NCBI RefSeq assembly: GCF_002165375.2
Contig: NZ_CP032134.1
Location: 558,001 to 622,000, forward strand
Direction of reading: 5' to 3'
DNA: 64,000 nt
Source of the DNA: Acinetobacter chinensis
GTDB lineage: Bacteria; Pseudomonadota; Gammaproteobacteria; Pseudomonadales; Moraxellaceae
Below are positions 33,750-43,659 of the stretch, piece after piece. Within the stretch, counting starts at the first letter, position 1; each line of letters opens with the position of its first letter. Made by a program: the position numbers and the translations under genes. The notes under the pieces are model-generated. The model saw only the letters and a list, made by a program, of their open reading frames with translations, did not search any database and was not told the origin of the DNA.

Positions 33750-34664
33750 ATCTGATCGGTCGGTTCAGGCATATTGAACATTCAGTATAAATTCCAGTTC
33801 ATGGGAATAGAAATGCAAAAAAAGAATCAGTGAAGGCAATAAATGGAATGAGTACAGTTAAAAAATGCACAGTTTTTCAGCATTTTCTCTCTATATTTAC
33901 TTTAAAGGACTGTCTGAACATACAGAAGAAATTGGTACAGGCTTCAGATGTAACAAAGGGGTGGGATTTTTGACATACTTATGCGTTGTTTTGGTGCGTT
34001 TTTAGGCATGGATACATGTCTGACCTTTATGAATATCAATTGTCAAAATGGCAAATAAAAAAAGTTTAAAATATTTTTTTCCTGTTTTGTACTTAAGGCG
34101 TATAAGAAACAGTTACTGCATTTAAGTACTTTTTTTTATTAATTAAATTAAAAAATGGAATGATAGCTGACTCGTAAAACTGACAGAAGTTAATGAATAT
34201 TCAGCCAATCTTTGTACAGCTTATTTCACTGTAAATTGTCAGAAAAGCTAATTTATCAGTGATAAAAGGCTGAGTGTGTTGTTTTAGCTGCAAAATTGAG
34301 ATGCGATAAAAATGTGAATAATGCGTTGAATCTGGTCTGAAAAGTCAAACGACAGGAATGTTATGTTCTGGGGTGGAACTGGAATGATCAGGGGGGCAGC
34401 AGAAATGTTGACAGGAATGGCTGGGATTTGATTGAAAGGTAAAAAATAACCTGTCATAAAATCAAGGCAGAATGAATATAGGATATATCGTACGATTATT
34501 TTTATGAATCATCAGTTCAAAATATGGGTATTTATTAAATAAATATTGGGTAGTATTTTATAAAAGTTCAATTAGAATCCAAAAATTCATAAGAACGCAT
34601 CCTGGGGGAAACATCGGTTATCCACGATGTTTACTTGAAGAAAAATTTAGCTTGAGGAACGCTC
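33750..34664. other. Long region without a gene upstream of pntA
   Basis: About 915 bp, AT-rich, with no frame longer than trivial. A GTTTACTTGAAG..., then TTGAGGAACGCTC leads into pntA; the pnt promoter must be here but I cannot place it with confidence. No strong hairpin or tRNA is seen. Confidence 0.5.
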
Positions 34665-35792
34665 ATGCAGATTGGAATCCCAAAAGAATCTGTCGTCGGT
34701 GAAAGCCGAGTAGCCGCTACGCCAGAAACTGTAAAAAAGTTAATCAGTGCTGGTCATAGTATTGTTATTGAACGTGGAGCAGGCGTTAGAGCTGCTTACA
34801 TTGACAGTGCCTATGAGCAGGTTGGTGCAAAAATTACCGACGATGCCTATACCGGCAGTCAGATTATTCTGAAAGTTCGTGCACCTCAGGGTGATGAAAT
34901 TCAAAAACTTGCACCAGAAACGACTGTGGTTGCAATGTTTGACCCATACCGTAATACGGAACTGGACAAGTTTGCTGCACAGCAGGTCAATGCTTTTGCA
35001 CTTGAGCTGCTACCGCGTACGCTATCCCGCGCACAGAACATGGACGTCCTGTCTTCACAGGCGAACCTTGCAGGTTATAAGTCTGTTCTGCTTGCGGCTG
35101 CTGAGTACCAGCGTATGTTCCCGATGCTGATGACGGCAGCGGGTACGGTGAAACCAGCCCGTATTGTGATTATGGGTGTGGGTGTTGCAGGTTTACAGGC
35201 GATTGCAACGGCGAAACGTCTGGGTGCTGTGGTTGAAGCAACAGATTTACGTCCTACTGCACGTGATCAGGTGGAATCCCTGGGCGGTAAGTGGCTGGAT
35301 GTGCCGATGTCTGATGAAGAAAAACAGAAAGCTGCAGATGCTGCTAAAAACGGTTATGGCTGGATGCCGGGTGAAGAGTATATCCGTGATCAGGCGATTA
35401 TCGTAGATAAAGCAGTTTCCAATGCTGACATCGTGATTACGACAGCTTTGTTACCAGGTCGTGATGCACCGCGTTTAATCAAAGCTGAAACAGTTGCCAA
35501 AATGAAGCCAGGTTCAATCATTCTTGATATGGCGGTTGAAAGTGGCGGTAACGTGGAAGGCTCTAAAAACGGTGAAAATGTTGTCACAGACAATGGTGTT
35601 ACGATTTTAGGTATTCCGAATATTCCTTCTACCGTATCGACAGAAGCTTCTGCACTGTATGCACGTAACGTTTTTAATTTCGTTGAAACTTTATTTGATC
35701 AGGATAAGAATTTTAAACTGAATCAGGAAGATGAAATTCAAAAAGCTCTTTTAGTGACTCATGGCGGCCAGGTGCTGCTGAAACGTGGTTAA
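34665..35792 (+). CDS. pntAA: NAD(P) transhydrogenase alpha subunit, part 1 (NAD-binding domain I)
   Basis: 375 residues. The start MQIGIPKESVVGESRVAATP and the Rossmann segment IVIMGVGVAGLQAIATAKRL (with GxGxxG, about residues 168-187) define domain I of the proton-translocating transhydrogenase. It transfers hydride between NADH and NADP+ together with PntB. The alpha subunit is split in two genes, as in many bacteria including Acinetobacter. First gene of a three-gene operon; GAGGA site upstream. Confidence 0.95.
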   Translation: MQIGIPKESVVGESRVAATPETVKKLISAGHSIVIERGAGVRAAYIDSAYEQVGAKITDDAYTGSQIILKVRAPQGDEIQKLAPETTVVAMFDPYRNTELDKFAAQQVNAFALELLPRTLSRAQNMDVLSSQANLAGYKSVLLAAAEYQRMFPMLMTAAGTVKPARIVIMGVGVAGLQAIATAKRLGAVVEATDLRPTARDQVESLGGKWLDVPMSDEEKQKAADAAKNGYGWMPGEEYIRDQAIIVDKAVSNADIVITTALLPGRDAPRLIKAETVAKMKPGSIILDMAVESGGNVEGSKNGENVVTDNGVTILGIPNIPSTVSTEASALYARNVFNFVETLFDQDKNFKLNQEDEIQKALLVTHGGQVLLKRG

Positions 35793-35803
35793 GGAGATTA
35801 ATC

Positions 35804-36124
35804 ATGGTTGAAACTATTACGATTTTCGTCCTGGCCATTTTCGTGGGTTACTACGTGGTCTGGGGTGTAACACCAGCTTTACATACACCGTTAATGGCGG
35901 TAACCAATGCACTGTCATCCATTATTATTGTGGGTGCGATGATTCAGACTGTCGGTATTCCAGGTATTGTGGATGCAAATGTACAGTTCCAGCAGATCAA
36001 TGTTGTCAGTGTACTGGGTGCAGTTGCTGTATTCCTTGCAAGTATCAATATTTTTGGTGGTTTCGCGGTGACTGCGCGTATGCTTGAAATGTTCAAGCCA
36101 AAGCAAAAGAAAAAAGAGGGCTGA
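35804..36124 (+). CDS. pntAB: NAD(P) transhydrogenase alpha subunit, part 2 (membrane part)
   Basis: 106 residues with three to four membrane segments (VETITIFVLAIFVGYYVVWG at the start). TPALHTPLMAVTNALSSII is the conserved membrane helix motif of domain II. Starts 11 nt after pntAA with AAGGAG upstream and ends 3 nt before pntB. Confidence 0.95.
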   Translation: MVETITIFVLAIFVGYYVVWGVTPALHTPLMAVTNALSSIIIVGAMIQTVGIPGIVDANVQFQQINVVSVLGAVAVFLASINIFGGFAVTARMLEMFKPKQKKKEG

Positions 36125-36127
36125 TCC

Positions 36128-37582
36128 ATGGAATTCATTAAAGAATATGCGGATTGGTTCTACCTGGTAGGTGCAGTCCTTTTTATCCTGACTTTACGTG
36201 GTCTTTCGGGTCCTAAAACAGCAATTCAGGGTAACCGTTACGGTATGATCGCCATGGCGATTGCTGTCATCACAACATTCTTTGTTGCTGACCATCCGGT
36301 GGTCTGGATGATCGGTGGTGCGATGGTACTGGGTGCGGTTGTGGGTATTGCCCGTGCGCGTACAGTTCCAATGACACAGATGCCTGAAACAGTTGCACTG
36401 ATGCACTCATTGGTTGGTCTGGCAGCGGTACTGATTGCAATTGCTGCGATTCTGCACAATAACCAGCTGACTGCACTGTTCGCACAGAATGAAGCAGCTT
36501 TAACCGCAGCAGGTGTTCAGCATGCGCACATGAGCAAAGTTCATCTGTTTGAACTGTTCGTGGGCTGTTTTGTGGGTGCGATCACGTTCACAGCTTCTGT
36601 ATTTGCGTACGGTAAACTGGCTGCGAAAAAATGGGCGAAAACGATTTCAGGTGCATGGGTTAAACCTGTACAGGCAATCATCTTCATTGCCATGCTGGCA
36701 TGTGGTATCTGCTTCTTTACGACAGGTAATATGCAGGCATTCTGGGCAATGACAGCACTTGCACTTGCATTTGGCTGGGTATGGATTGCACCGGTTGGTG
36801 GTGGTGATATGCCTGTTGTGGTATCGCTTCTGAACTCATTCTCTGGCTGGGCTGCTGCAGGTATTGGTTTCACACTTGAAAACAACATGCTGATTGTTGC
36901 AGGTTCGCTGGTAGGTTCATCGGGTGCGATTCTGTCTTACATTATGTGTAAAGCAATGAACCGTTCGATCATCAACGTACTGTTTGGTGGTGCGATGGGT
37001 GGTGCAGCAGTTGCAGCATCTGATAATGGTGAAAAAGCTCAGCGTAACCACCGTTCAGGTTCAGCAGATGATGCAGGCTTCCTGATGTCAAATGCAGACA
37101 GCGTTGTGATCGTACCTGGTTATGGTATGGCACAGGGTCGTGCACAGAATGCAGTAAAAGAGCTGTGTGAAATCTTAAAAGAGCAGGGTGTAAAAGTCCG
37201 CTTTGCGATCCACCCGGTTGCTGGTCGTATGCCTGGTCATATGAACGTACTTCTTGCTGAAGCAGATGTTGCTTATGAAGACATTCTGGAAATGGATGAG
37301 ATCAACTCAGATTTCCCTGCAACAGATGTTGTGCTTGTTATTGGTGCAAATGACGTTGTGAACCCAGCGGCAAAAGATGACCCAAGTTCACCAATCTATG
37401 GCATGCCAATCCTTGAAGCACATAAAGCACGTACCATTATGGTGATCAAACGCTCTATGGCAACAGGTTATGCAGGTCTGGACAATGATCTGTTCTATAA
37501 CGAAAAAACAATGATGATCTTTGGTGATGCGAAGAAAGTTGTGGAAGACATGACGAAGGCCATTAATGGCGGCGGTCACTGA
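36128..37582 (+). CDS. pntB: NAD(P) transhydrogenase beta subunit
   Basis: 484 residues: eight to nine membrane helices followed by the NADP-binding domain III from about residue 310 (VVIVPGYGMAQGRAQNAVKE, then FAIHPVAGRMPGHMNVLLAE). Completes the proton-translocating enzyme that supplies NADPH. Operon ends in a strong terminator at 37634. Confidence 0.96.
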   Translation: MEFIKEYADWFYLVGAVLFILTLRGLSGPKTAIQGNRYGMIAMAIAVITTFFVADHPVVWMIGGAMVLGAVVGIARARTVPMTQMPETVALMHSLVGLAAVLIAIAAILHNNQLTALFAQNEAALTAAGVQHAHMSKVHLFELFVGCFVGAITFTASVFAYGKLAAKKWAKTISGAWVKPVQAIIFIAMLACGICFFTTGNMQAFWAMTALALAFGWVWIAPVGGGDMPVVVSLLNSFSGWAAAGIGFTLENNMLIVAGSLVGSSGAILSYIMCKAMNRSIINVLFGGAMGGAAVAASDNGEKAQRNHRSGSADDAGFLMSNADSVVIVPGYGMAQGRAQNAVKELCEILKEQGVKVRFAIHPVAGRMPGHMNVLLAEADVAYEDILEMDEINSDFPATDVVLVIGANDVVNPAAKDDPSSPIYGMPILEAHKARTIMVIKRSMATGYAGLDNDLFYNEKTMMIFGDAKKVVEDMTKAINGGGH

Positions 37583-37633
37583 GTATCGACTCTTGGAAGT
37601 CCTTCTTTCATAAAGAAGGACTTTGAGAGATTT

Positions 37634-37657
37634 AAACCACCTTCGGGTGGTTTTTTT
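37634..37657 (+). terminator. Intrinsic terminator of the pnt operon
   Basis: AAACCACC, loop TTCG, GGTGGTTT then T-run: an 8-bp stem capped by a stable tetraloop. Confidence 0.9.
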
Positions 37658-37829
37658 ATGCATTCATATTCTGTTTCATCATGGCGGTCAGAGTTATTTG
37701 AGTCATACAAAGAAAGCTGAGTTTTTAAATAAATCTTCAGTACGCAGGACTGCGCTACTTATAAATTAACTGTAGATGAATAACTGGCACTGAATTTGCA
37801 AACCATGAGCTATTCTTTGGGGATAGTTC

Positions 37830-38754
37830 ATGAAAAATATAAAGTATTTATTGATTTTAATGGCGCTGACAGTTTTACCTGTTTCCGCTATTGCGGCTGA
37901 GAATATACAGGACATCCGGATATCGCTGGACAGTATATGGGTGGTGATAGGTGGGATTCTTGTCTTTTTTATGCAGGCAGGTTTTGCGCTGGTCGAAAGT
38001 GGCTCTGTTCGCAGTAAAAATACTATTAATGTCCTGATGAAAAATTATATGGACGCCTGTCTGGGCGGACTGGTCTTCTGGCTGGTGGGTTTCGGTCTGA
38101 TGTTTGGTGTCAATGCTTCAGGATGGATCGGCACGAGCCATTTTGCACCGGATGAACTCGATGACTGGTACTGGAATTTACTGTTTTTTCAGATCATGTT
38201 TGCCGCAACAGCTACCACCATAGCCAGTGGGGCGATGGCTGAGCGTATTCACTTCGTGGCCTATGTGGTCAGTGCCATTGTGGTCAGTGGAGTGATTTAT
38301 CCAGTTTTTGGTAGCTGGGCATGGGGCAGTATTTTTGATGGTGAAGGCTGGTTGAAAGCGAAAGGTTTTATTGATTTTGCGGGTTCAACAGTTGTGCACT
38401 CCATAGGTGGATGGGTTGCACTGGCAGGTATACTGGTACTGGGACCACGACTGGGTCGCTTTGGGCGTAATGGTCAGAGCCATTATCTGGCGGGTCATAA
38501 TTTACCGCTGGTTGCACTGGGTGGTTTTATTCTGTGGCTGGCATGGTTTGGTTTTAATGCGGCTTCGACCATCCGTGCAGATGTCAGCGTAGGCAGAATT
38601 GCACTGAATACCCATCTTTCCGCCTGTGCAGCAGCAGCGACTTATATGCTGTATGCATTGATCCGTTCCAGAGCAATTTTAATGCGCACCACAATTAATG
38701 CATCTTTGGGTGGGCTGGTCGCTATTACGGCAGGATGCGCCACAATGACGCCTG
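37830..38754 (+). pseudogene. Ammonium transporter Amt, 5' part, interrupted by IS30 element
   Basis: 308 codons with a signal-like first segment (MKNIKYLLILMALTVLPVSA), then typical Amt helices, GSGSVRSKNT-like loop, and the first pore His in FAGSTVVHSIGGW. Coding ends at ATMTPG where the IS begins. Joining 37830-38754 to 39845-40242 gives 1323 bp, exactly 441 codons with stop, and restores TPVFAVVSGAVAG. Confidence 0.92.
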
Positions 38755-39841
38755 GGCAGAGTAAAACTTGAAGTGCGACATAAACCACCTAATTAATTTA
38801 AAGGGTTTATGGAGTATATAAAATTGTCATACCATCATCTTAACTTTGAAGATCGTACTGCATTAATGCTTGAGTCAAGAAAAGAAGGCTTTTCAGCCAG
38901 AAAATTTGCTGAACTCATTAAAAGACATCCTAGTACGATCTATCGTGAGCTTAAAAGAAATAGCATCAATGACGTTTATCAAGCTCAATATGCTTCTGAT
39001 AACACCTTCGCTAGACGTAGACGTGGTCACAGAAAACTCAAAATCGATTCAATCCTCTGGAAATTTATTGTTGAAGCGATCCGTTGTTTATGGTCTCCTC
39101 AGCAAATAGCAAAACGTTTAAAGACATTTCCTGATTTGGATCAAACAATGAATGTAAGCCATACAACGATTTATTCAACGATACGAGCATTACCAAAGGG
39201 TGAGTTGAAAAAAGACTTATTATCCTGTCTGCGTCATGAAAATAAAAAGCGAAAAGCTAACGGTGAACCTAAAAAAGATTCTATATTACAGGATATTAAA
39301 ACTATTCATGAGCGCCCAGCCGAAGTTCAAGAAAGAAAAATACCGGGTCATTGGGAAGCTGATTTAATTAAAGGTAAAGACAATAAAAGTTCGATAGCAA
39401 CACTTATTGAACGAAATACACGGCTCTGTATCTTGGCAACATTACCTGATGCAAAGGCAGAATCAGTGCGCAAGGCTTTAACTGAAGCTCTGAAATATTT
39501 ACCTGCAGAACTGCGTAAAACGTTGACCTATGACCGTGGACGCGAGATGGCAGAACATAAAATACTTGAAGAAGATTTAGGCATAGATGTATATTTCTGT
39601 GACCCACATTCACCCTGGCAAAAAGGCACATGCGAAAATATGAATGGTTTAATTAGGCAATATTTACCTAAAGGGATTGATTTAAATCAGGCAGATCAGC
39701 ATTATTTAAATCAAGTTGCCATGTCACTGAATACTCGTCCTAGAAAAGCGTTAGATTGGCTTACACCATTAGAGAAATTTGCTCAGCTTGTTGATTATCA
39801 TAAGACTTTTCAAACTGTCGCACCTCATGTTTGAATTCGCC
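38755..39841 (+). mobile_element. IS30-family element, 1087 bp, ISAba125-like
   Basis: Bounded by a 3-bp CTG duplication (38752-38754 and 39842-39844). The 26-bp inverted repeats both start GGC and end AAAC-TGA-GTGCGACA in register (left 38755-38780, right 39816-39841 reversed). The length of 1087 bp and the transposase match what I recall of ISAba125, known for moving and activating resistance genes in Acinetobacter. Intact duplication suggests a recent insertion. Confidence 0.9.
38809..39834 (+). CDS. IS30-family transposase
   Basis: 341 residues. N-terminal helix-turn-helix (HLNFEDRTALMLESRKEGFS, then FAELIKRHPSTIYRELKRN), then DDE core: HWEADLIKGKDN, LTYDRGREMAEHK, and WQKGTCENMNGLIRQYLPKG. 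It occupies nearly the whole element. Appears intact and so possibly active. Confidence 0.95.
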   Translation: MEYIKLSYHHLNFEDRTALMLESRKEGFSARKFAELIKRHPSTIYRELKRNSINDVYQAQYASDNTFARRRRGHRKLKIDSILWKFIVEAIRCLWSPQQIAKRLKTFPDLDQTMNVSHTTIYSTIRALPKGELKKDLLSCLRHENKKRKANGEPKKDSILQDIKTIHERPAEVQERKIPGHWEADLIKGKDNKSSIATLIERNTRLCILATLPDAKAESVRKALTEALKYLPAELRKTLTYDRGREMAEHKILEEDLGIDVYFCDPHSPWQKGTCENMNGLIRQYLPKGIDLNQADQHYLNQVAMSLNTRPRKALDWLTPLEKFAQLVDYHKTFQTVAPHV

Positions 39842-40242
39842 CTGTTTTTGCTGTTGTTTCGGGAGCAGTTGCAGGACTGATCGTCAGTATTGTTCCGGCT
39901 GTACTGGAAAAGTTTAAAGTGGATGATGTGGTGGATGCCGTTACAGTTCATGGTGTCTGTGGGGCATGGGGTACGCTGGCTGCTGGTCTGTTCTTTGAAA
40001 AAAATATGTTCAGTATGGAGATCGTCTCAGTTCAGGCAATTGGTGTTGCTATGGCATTTGTATGGGGATTTGGTGTGGCATTTATGGTTTTTAAACTGCT
40101 TGATCTGATGCCTGGGGGGATTCGGGTCAGTTCACAACATGAGCAGCGAGGGTTGGATTATATCGAGCATGCGGAACTGTCTTATCCGGAGTTTCAGCGT
40201 GATGTGACCTTTGAAACTGATGATTTAACCAGAAGACACTGA
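39842..40242 (+). pseudogene. Ammonium transporter Amt, 3' part
   Basis: Continues the broken transporter from the second CTG copy: PVFAVVSGAVAGLIVSIVPA, then the second pore His in DAVTVHGVCGAWGTLAAG, and a soluble tail ending DDLTRRH. No start codon or ribosome site of its own. Its stop is 10 nt before the next gene, which was probably cotranscribed and may now depend on promoters in the IS. Confidence 0.92.
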
Positions 40243-40252
40243 GGATAAGTAC

Positions 40253-40912
40253 ATGACAACAGAACTGCTCAGTCTGGCACAGAAACGCAATGCAGTGGAA
40301 CGGGGGCTCAGACCTTACTTTAATGACTCTGTCCTGGAGCGGGTTCTTCGCTACTGGGAAGTGGAATATGGAAATAAACCATCCTTTGTACTGAACCGGT
40401 TTTTAAGTGAAATATGTAATACAGATGATCTGCGCTTATACCGAAAAGAAATTTTAAAGCAGGTACTGTCTGAAATTTCAGAAGTGGAGCGACAGATCAG
40501 GTTGAATATCCGAACAGATGAAGCAGTTCCACAATCAGGAATCAATCCACTGGAGAATAAAAAAACAGCAGGGTTAGGAGAAGTTTCGGTTTCTGAAAAT
40601 CTTATGGATGCCTTTCAGTATTTTGTCGTCAGTATTTATAACGATGTGCCTGTGGATGATCAGATGGAGTTTGATACAGAGATCAGGCAAAAAGTCCAGA
40701 AAATGGGGCTGTCGATCAATATGGAGGCAAAGTTATATGACACTGAGCAAATGAATTTTCTACCGGTACGGAGTTATTCACGAGTGATCACTGCATTATA
40801 TGAAACGTACTGTGAGTTTTATGGACCAGTCAAAGCAGACAGAGTGTATGCCAGAAGAAAGGAAGAACTGAAACAGAAGTTTATGAATGTCAGTTTGCAT
40901 GACCTGTTGTGA
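40253..40912 (+). CDS. Hypothetical soluble protein downstream of amt
   Basis: 219 residues, charged, no membrane segment or motif I recognise (NAVERGLRPYFNDSVLERVL near the start; SRVITALYETYCEFYGPVKA near the end). It follows the broken amt by 10 nt and precedes a second amt, so it likely belongs to ammonium transport or its control (inference from position). Ends with a terminator at 40930. Confidence 0.65.
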   Translation: MTTELLSLAQKRNAVERGLRPYFNDSVLERVLRYWEVEYGNKPSFVLNRFLSEICNTDDLRLYRKEILKQVLSEISEVERQIRLNIRTDEAVPQSGINPLENKKTAGLGEVSVSENLMDAFQYFVVSIYNDVPVDDQMEFDTEIRQKVQKMGLSINMEAKLYDTEQMNFLPVRSYSRVITALYETYCEFYGPVKADRVYARRKEELKQKFMNVSLHDLL

Positions 40913-40927
40913 TTGAAATTAAAAAAT

Positions 40928-40955
40928 AAAAACCACCTTAGGGTGGTTTTTTATT
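40928..40955 (+). terminator. Intrinsic terminator
   Basis: AAACCACC (40930-40937), loop TTAG, GGTGGTTT (40942-40949), then T-run. Ends the amt/hypothetical transcript. Confidence 0.88.
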
Positions 40956-41068
40956 TTTTAATAAATCACTATACTGTTTGTTATAAAATGATGCTTAAAC
41001 ATCAAAAAATTAATCAAAATGTTAAGTGTGTATCATTATTGTGCTTTATTTATTAAGTCGGATTAAAC

Positions 41069-42310
41069 ATGACGTCAGCTGCTAAATATTTGATGATCTG
41101 TATTCTTGCTGCTTTGGCAGTACAGGGGTATGCATCAGTTATTGTTGCAGGTGAGGATTTTAAACAGTTCGACATTATTCCTGATTTTGAGTTGCTGATT
41201 CTGGGTGGGGTATTTGTCATACTGCTTCAGGCGGGGTTCGCGGTCGCAGAAGGTGGTTATGAGAAGAGTCTGAAATCTTTTTATGGATTGTGCATCAATT
41301 ATCTGGCGGCAATACTGGGGACATTCTTTTTTGGTCTGGTGTATTCAGTATCATTTGACCCTCAGGGGGCAGCGCATGCATTGGAGGTACTGGCGAATAT
41401 TCATGGGTGGCACTGGAATGTCATCTTTTTTTATACGCTTATGGCAACAACCATTACCACGATTGTAGGTAGAGTATTTCCGGCAGATTACAGTGTTCCG
41501 GCCTATGCATTTATCAGCTTTTTAGTGGCGGGTGTGATTTTTCCTTTTTTCAGTTGCTGGGCCTGGGGAAGCATTTTATATGACAGTGGGTGGTTGAAAC
41601 AGTTAGGTTTTATTGATTATGCCGGCTCTACAGTAGTGCATTCTTCGGCAGCCTGGGTCGTACTGGCAGGTTATCTGGTACTTCGCTCAACCTCACAGAT
41701 TCAGATGGAAAAGCGGGATGTGATCTTTGATGATTACAAAATTCTGTCTTTTTCGCTGGCGGGTTTTATTCTGTGGCTGGCATGGTCAGGTCTGAATATT
41801 ATTTATATTTCAGATATTCCTGTCAGTATTGTAACAATTGTGCTCAGTGCTGTGGCAGCATTGATTGGTTCAGTTGTGACAGTGGTCGTTTTCTCTCTGT
41901 TTTTTAATAAAAAGATAGCCTGGGAGGCTATGCTGAAAGCAACGCTTGGGGCATTGGTTGCTGTAACTGCCAGTTGTGGTTTTGTCAGTATTTCAACTGC
42001 GGCGGTGATTGGTGGTGGGGCAGGATTAATTACACTGTACAGTCCGAATCTGCTGAAAAAGTGGCTTGATTCAAAACATATCCGTGAAGTGATCGCGGTG
42101 CATGGACTGTGTGGAATATGGGGAACACTGGCCGTCTCTCTGAGTGGGCAGGTGCTTGGAAATATGACGCATGCTGTCAGTCTGAAAACTCAGTTAACGG
42201 GTATTCTTGTCTGTTTTATCTGGAGTTTCGGTACGGCATTTGTGGCATTCTGGAGTATGAAAATGCTGGGAATAAAGTTCAGAACTTCCAGTGTGACGGA
42301 TAAAGTCTGA
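41069..42310 (+). CDS. Second ammonium transporter, divergent, intact
   Basis: 413 residues with about eleven membrane segments. Twin pore histidines are present in YAGSTVVHSSAAW and EVIAVHGLCGIWGT. It is distinctly diverged from the neighbouring broken Amt (for example FEVAEGG-like FAVAEGGYEKSLKSF loop) and lacks its long C-terminal tail. With the first transporter interrupted, it may be the only working Amt here. Confidence 0.88.
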   Translation: MTSAAKYLMICILAALAVQGYASVIVAGEDFKQFDIIPDFELLILGGVFVILLQAGFAVAEGGYEKSLKSFYGLCINYLAAILGTFFFGLVYSVSFDPQGAAHALEVLANIHGWHWNVIFFYTLMATTITTIVGRVFPADYSVPAYAFISFLVAGVIFPFFSCWAWGSILYDSGWLKQLGFIDYAGSTVVHSSAAWVVLAGYLVLRSTSQIQMEKRDVIFDDYKILSFSLAGFILWLAWSGLNIIYISDIPVSIVTIVLSAVAALIGSVVTVVVFSLFFNKKIAWEAMLKATLGALVAVTASCGFVSISTAAVIGGGAGLITLYSPNLLKKWLDSKHIREVIAVHGLCGIWGTLAVSLSGQVLGNMTHAVSLKTQLTGILVCFIWSFGTAFVAFWSMKMLGIKFRTSSVTDKV

Positions 42311-42321
42311 ATTCCAGTCAT

Positions 42322-42350
42322 AAAAAAAGCGACAGATGGTCGCTTTTTTT
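42322..42350. terminator. Bidirectional terminator between amt and rsfS
   Basis: AAAAAAAGCGAC (42322-42333), loop AGATG, GTCGCTTTTTTT (42339-42350): 12-bp stem with A- and T-runs serving both convergent genes. Confidence 0.9.
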
Positions 42351-42362
42351 ACCGGATAAATT

Positions 42363-42797
42363 TTATGCCACTGTATTTGGGCTTGTACGCCATAGGCTTT
42401 CAAGGTCATAAAATTTACGTGCTGTTGGCAGCATGACGTGAACAACAACAAAACCAAGATCAATCAGGATCCATTCTGCGTCTCGCTCACCTTCCACACC
42501 TAAAGGGCGGAAACCTGCTTTGCGTGCTTCTTCAGCAACGTTATCAGCAAGTGCTTTAACATGACGTGTAGATGTACCGCTTGCAATGACAATCGCATCT
42601 GCGACATTGCTGATGCGGCTGACATCAATATCAATAATATCTTTGGCTTTTACATCCTGCAGGGCTTCCTGTACGACTTTTAAGCAGTTCTGTACATCCT
42701 GGGACTGGGAATTCATTGTGAAATCGTGAGAATTAGAAGCGCTGGGCGATGGTTCTAAATTCATAAAGGGTATCATTTCCTGACAATTACTCATCAT
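42363..42797 (-). CDS. rsfS: Ribosomal silencing factor RsfS
   Basis: 144 residues as drawn; starts at MNLEPSPS or MNSQSQD are also possible because no clear ribosome site decides. The RsfS domain (VQEALQDVKAKDIIDIDVSR, then VIASGTSTRHVKALADNV and GEWDAEW-like GERDAEWILIDLG) is complete. It binds uL14 and blocks subunit joining in stationary phase. The usual nadD neighbour is not in view. Confidence 0.9.
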   Translation of the reverse strand: MMSNCQEMIPFMNLEPSPSASNSHDFTMNSQSQDVQNCLKVVQEALQDVKAKDIIDIDVSRISNVADAIVIASGTSTRHVKALADNVAEEARKAGFRPLGVEGERDAEWILIDLGFVVVHVMLPTARKFYDLESLWRTSPNTVA

Positions 42798-42851
42798 CTA
42801 ATATAGCCGTTTTACTGGTGGATTTCAAATCAATCCAGTATTGCTTCGGGC

Positions 42852-43634
42852 TTATTCAGAAAAGTATTTTTTCTTCCATGCGAAAGAGTTTACCGAATGT
42901 GACTGAGGGCGGTATTCTGCGGCAATAAAGCCCTGATAGCTGCTGTGCTGTAACCAGTTGAAAATCTCTGCCCACATGATCTGAGCCGTGTCCGGTTCAT
43001 GACGACCAGGACAGTCTGCAAACTGGATGTGACCGATATCATGAAGATTGTCCTGAAGGGCTTCCAGTACATTTTCCCCCATCATCGCCATGTGGTAACA
43101 GTCGTACTGCATTTTCAGGGCTGGATGCTGAACTGCTTCAAGCATTTCCTGTGCCTGAGCAATATTCTGTACAAGAAAACGGGGCATATCTGTACCGTTG
43201 ATCATTTCAAACACAGGTTCTATGTCGTGTTCTGAAAGGATATGACAGGCGAGTTTCAGGTTTTCAGCGAGTGTGTTCAGGCAGGGCAGCAGGTCGGCAT
43301 CCTGAGGCTGTTTACCAGCAAGAATGTTGACCCGGGGGACATCCAGTGCTCTGGCATAATGCACAGCCTGTTCCAGTGCACGGCTGAATTCAAGTTCTTT
43401 GCCTGGAATACCTGCCAGCCCATTTCCACCCTGCATCAGGTCTCCAGCAGGGACATTGATCAGACAGAGACTGAGCCTGTGCAGCTGTAACTGCTCCTGA
43501 ATGGCTTCAATGCTGAGTTCGTAGGGAAACTGAATTTCCACATGTTCAAATCCCTGAGCCTGAGCAAGTGCAAAACGTTCAATGAGTGGCACTTCTGTGA
43601 AAATCATGGAAAGATTGACTGCAAGTCTGGTCAT
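42852..43634 (-). CDS. hyi: Hydroxypyruvate isomerase family (Hyi-like TIM barrel)
   Basis: 260 residues from the ATG at 43634 (AGGGAACC upstream; a longer frame lacks support). Features: LAVNLSMIFTEVPLIERFAL, GFEHVEIQFPYE, EMINGTDMPRF, and KMQYDCYHMAMMG with metal-ligand residues typical of AP-endonuclease-2-fold sugar isomerases. Interconverts hydroxypyruvate and tartronate semialdehyde. Next to the GlxR-like reductase, which uses the product: a glyoxylate/glycerate module. Confidence 0.85.
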   Translation of the reverse strand: MTRLAVNLSMIFTEVPLIERFALAQAQGFEHVEIQFPYELSIEAIQEQLQLHRLSLCLINVPAGDLMQGGNGLAGIPGKELEFSRALEQAVHYARALDVPRVNILAGKQPQDADLLPCLNTLAENLKLACHILSEHDIEPVFEMINGTDMPRFLVQNIAQAQEMLEAVQHPALKMQYDCYHMAMMGENVLEALQDNLHDIGHIQFADCPGRHEPDTAQIMWAEIFNWLQHSSYQGFIAAEYRPQSHSVNSFAWKKKYFSE

Positions 43635-43659
43635 AGGTCGGTTCCCTGTCTGGCTGACA

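Noticed and set aside
33998..34051. Short plus-strand frame in the long gap upstream of pntA (starting MDTCLTFM)
   Set aside because: About 16 codons with no ribosome site or conserved context.
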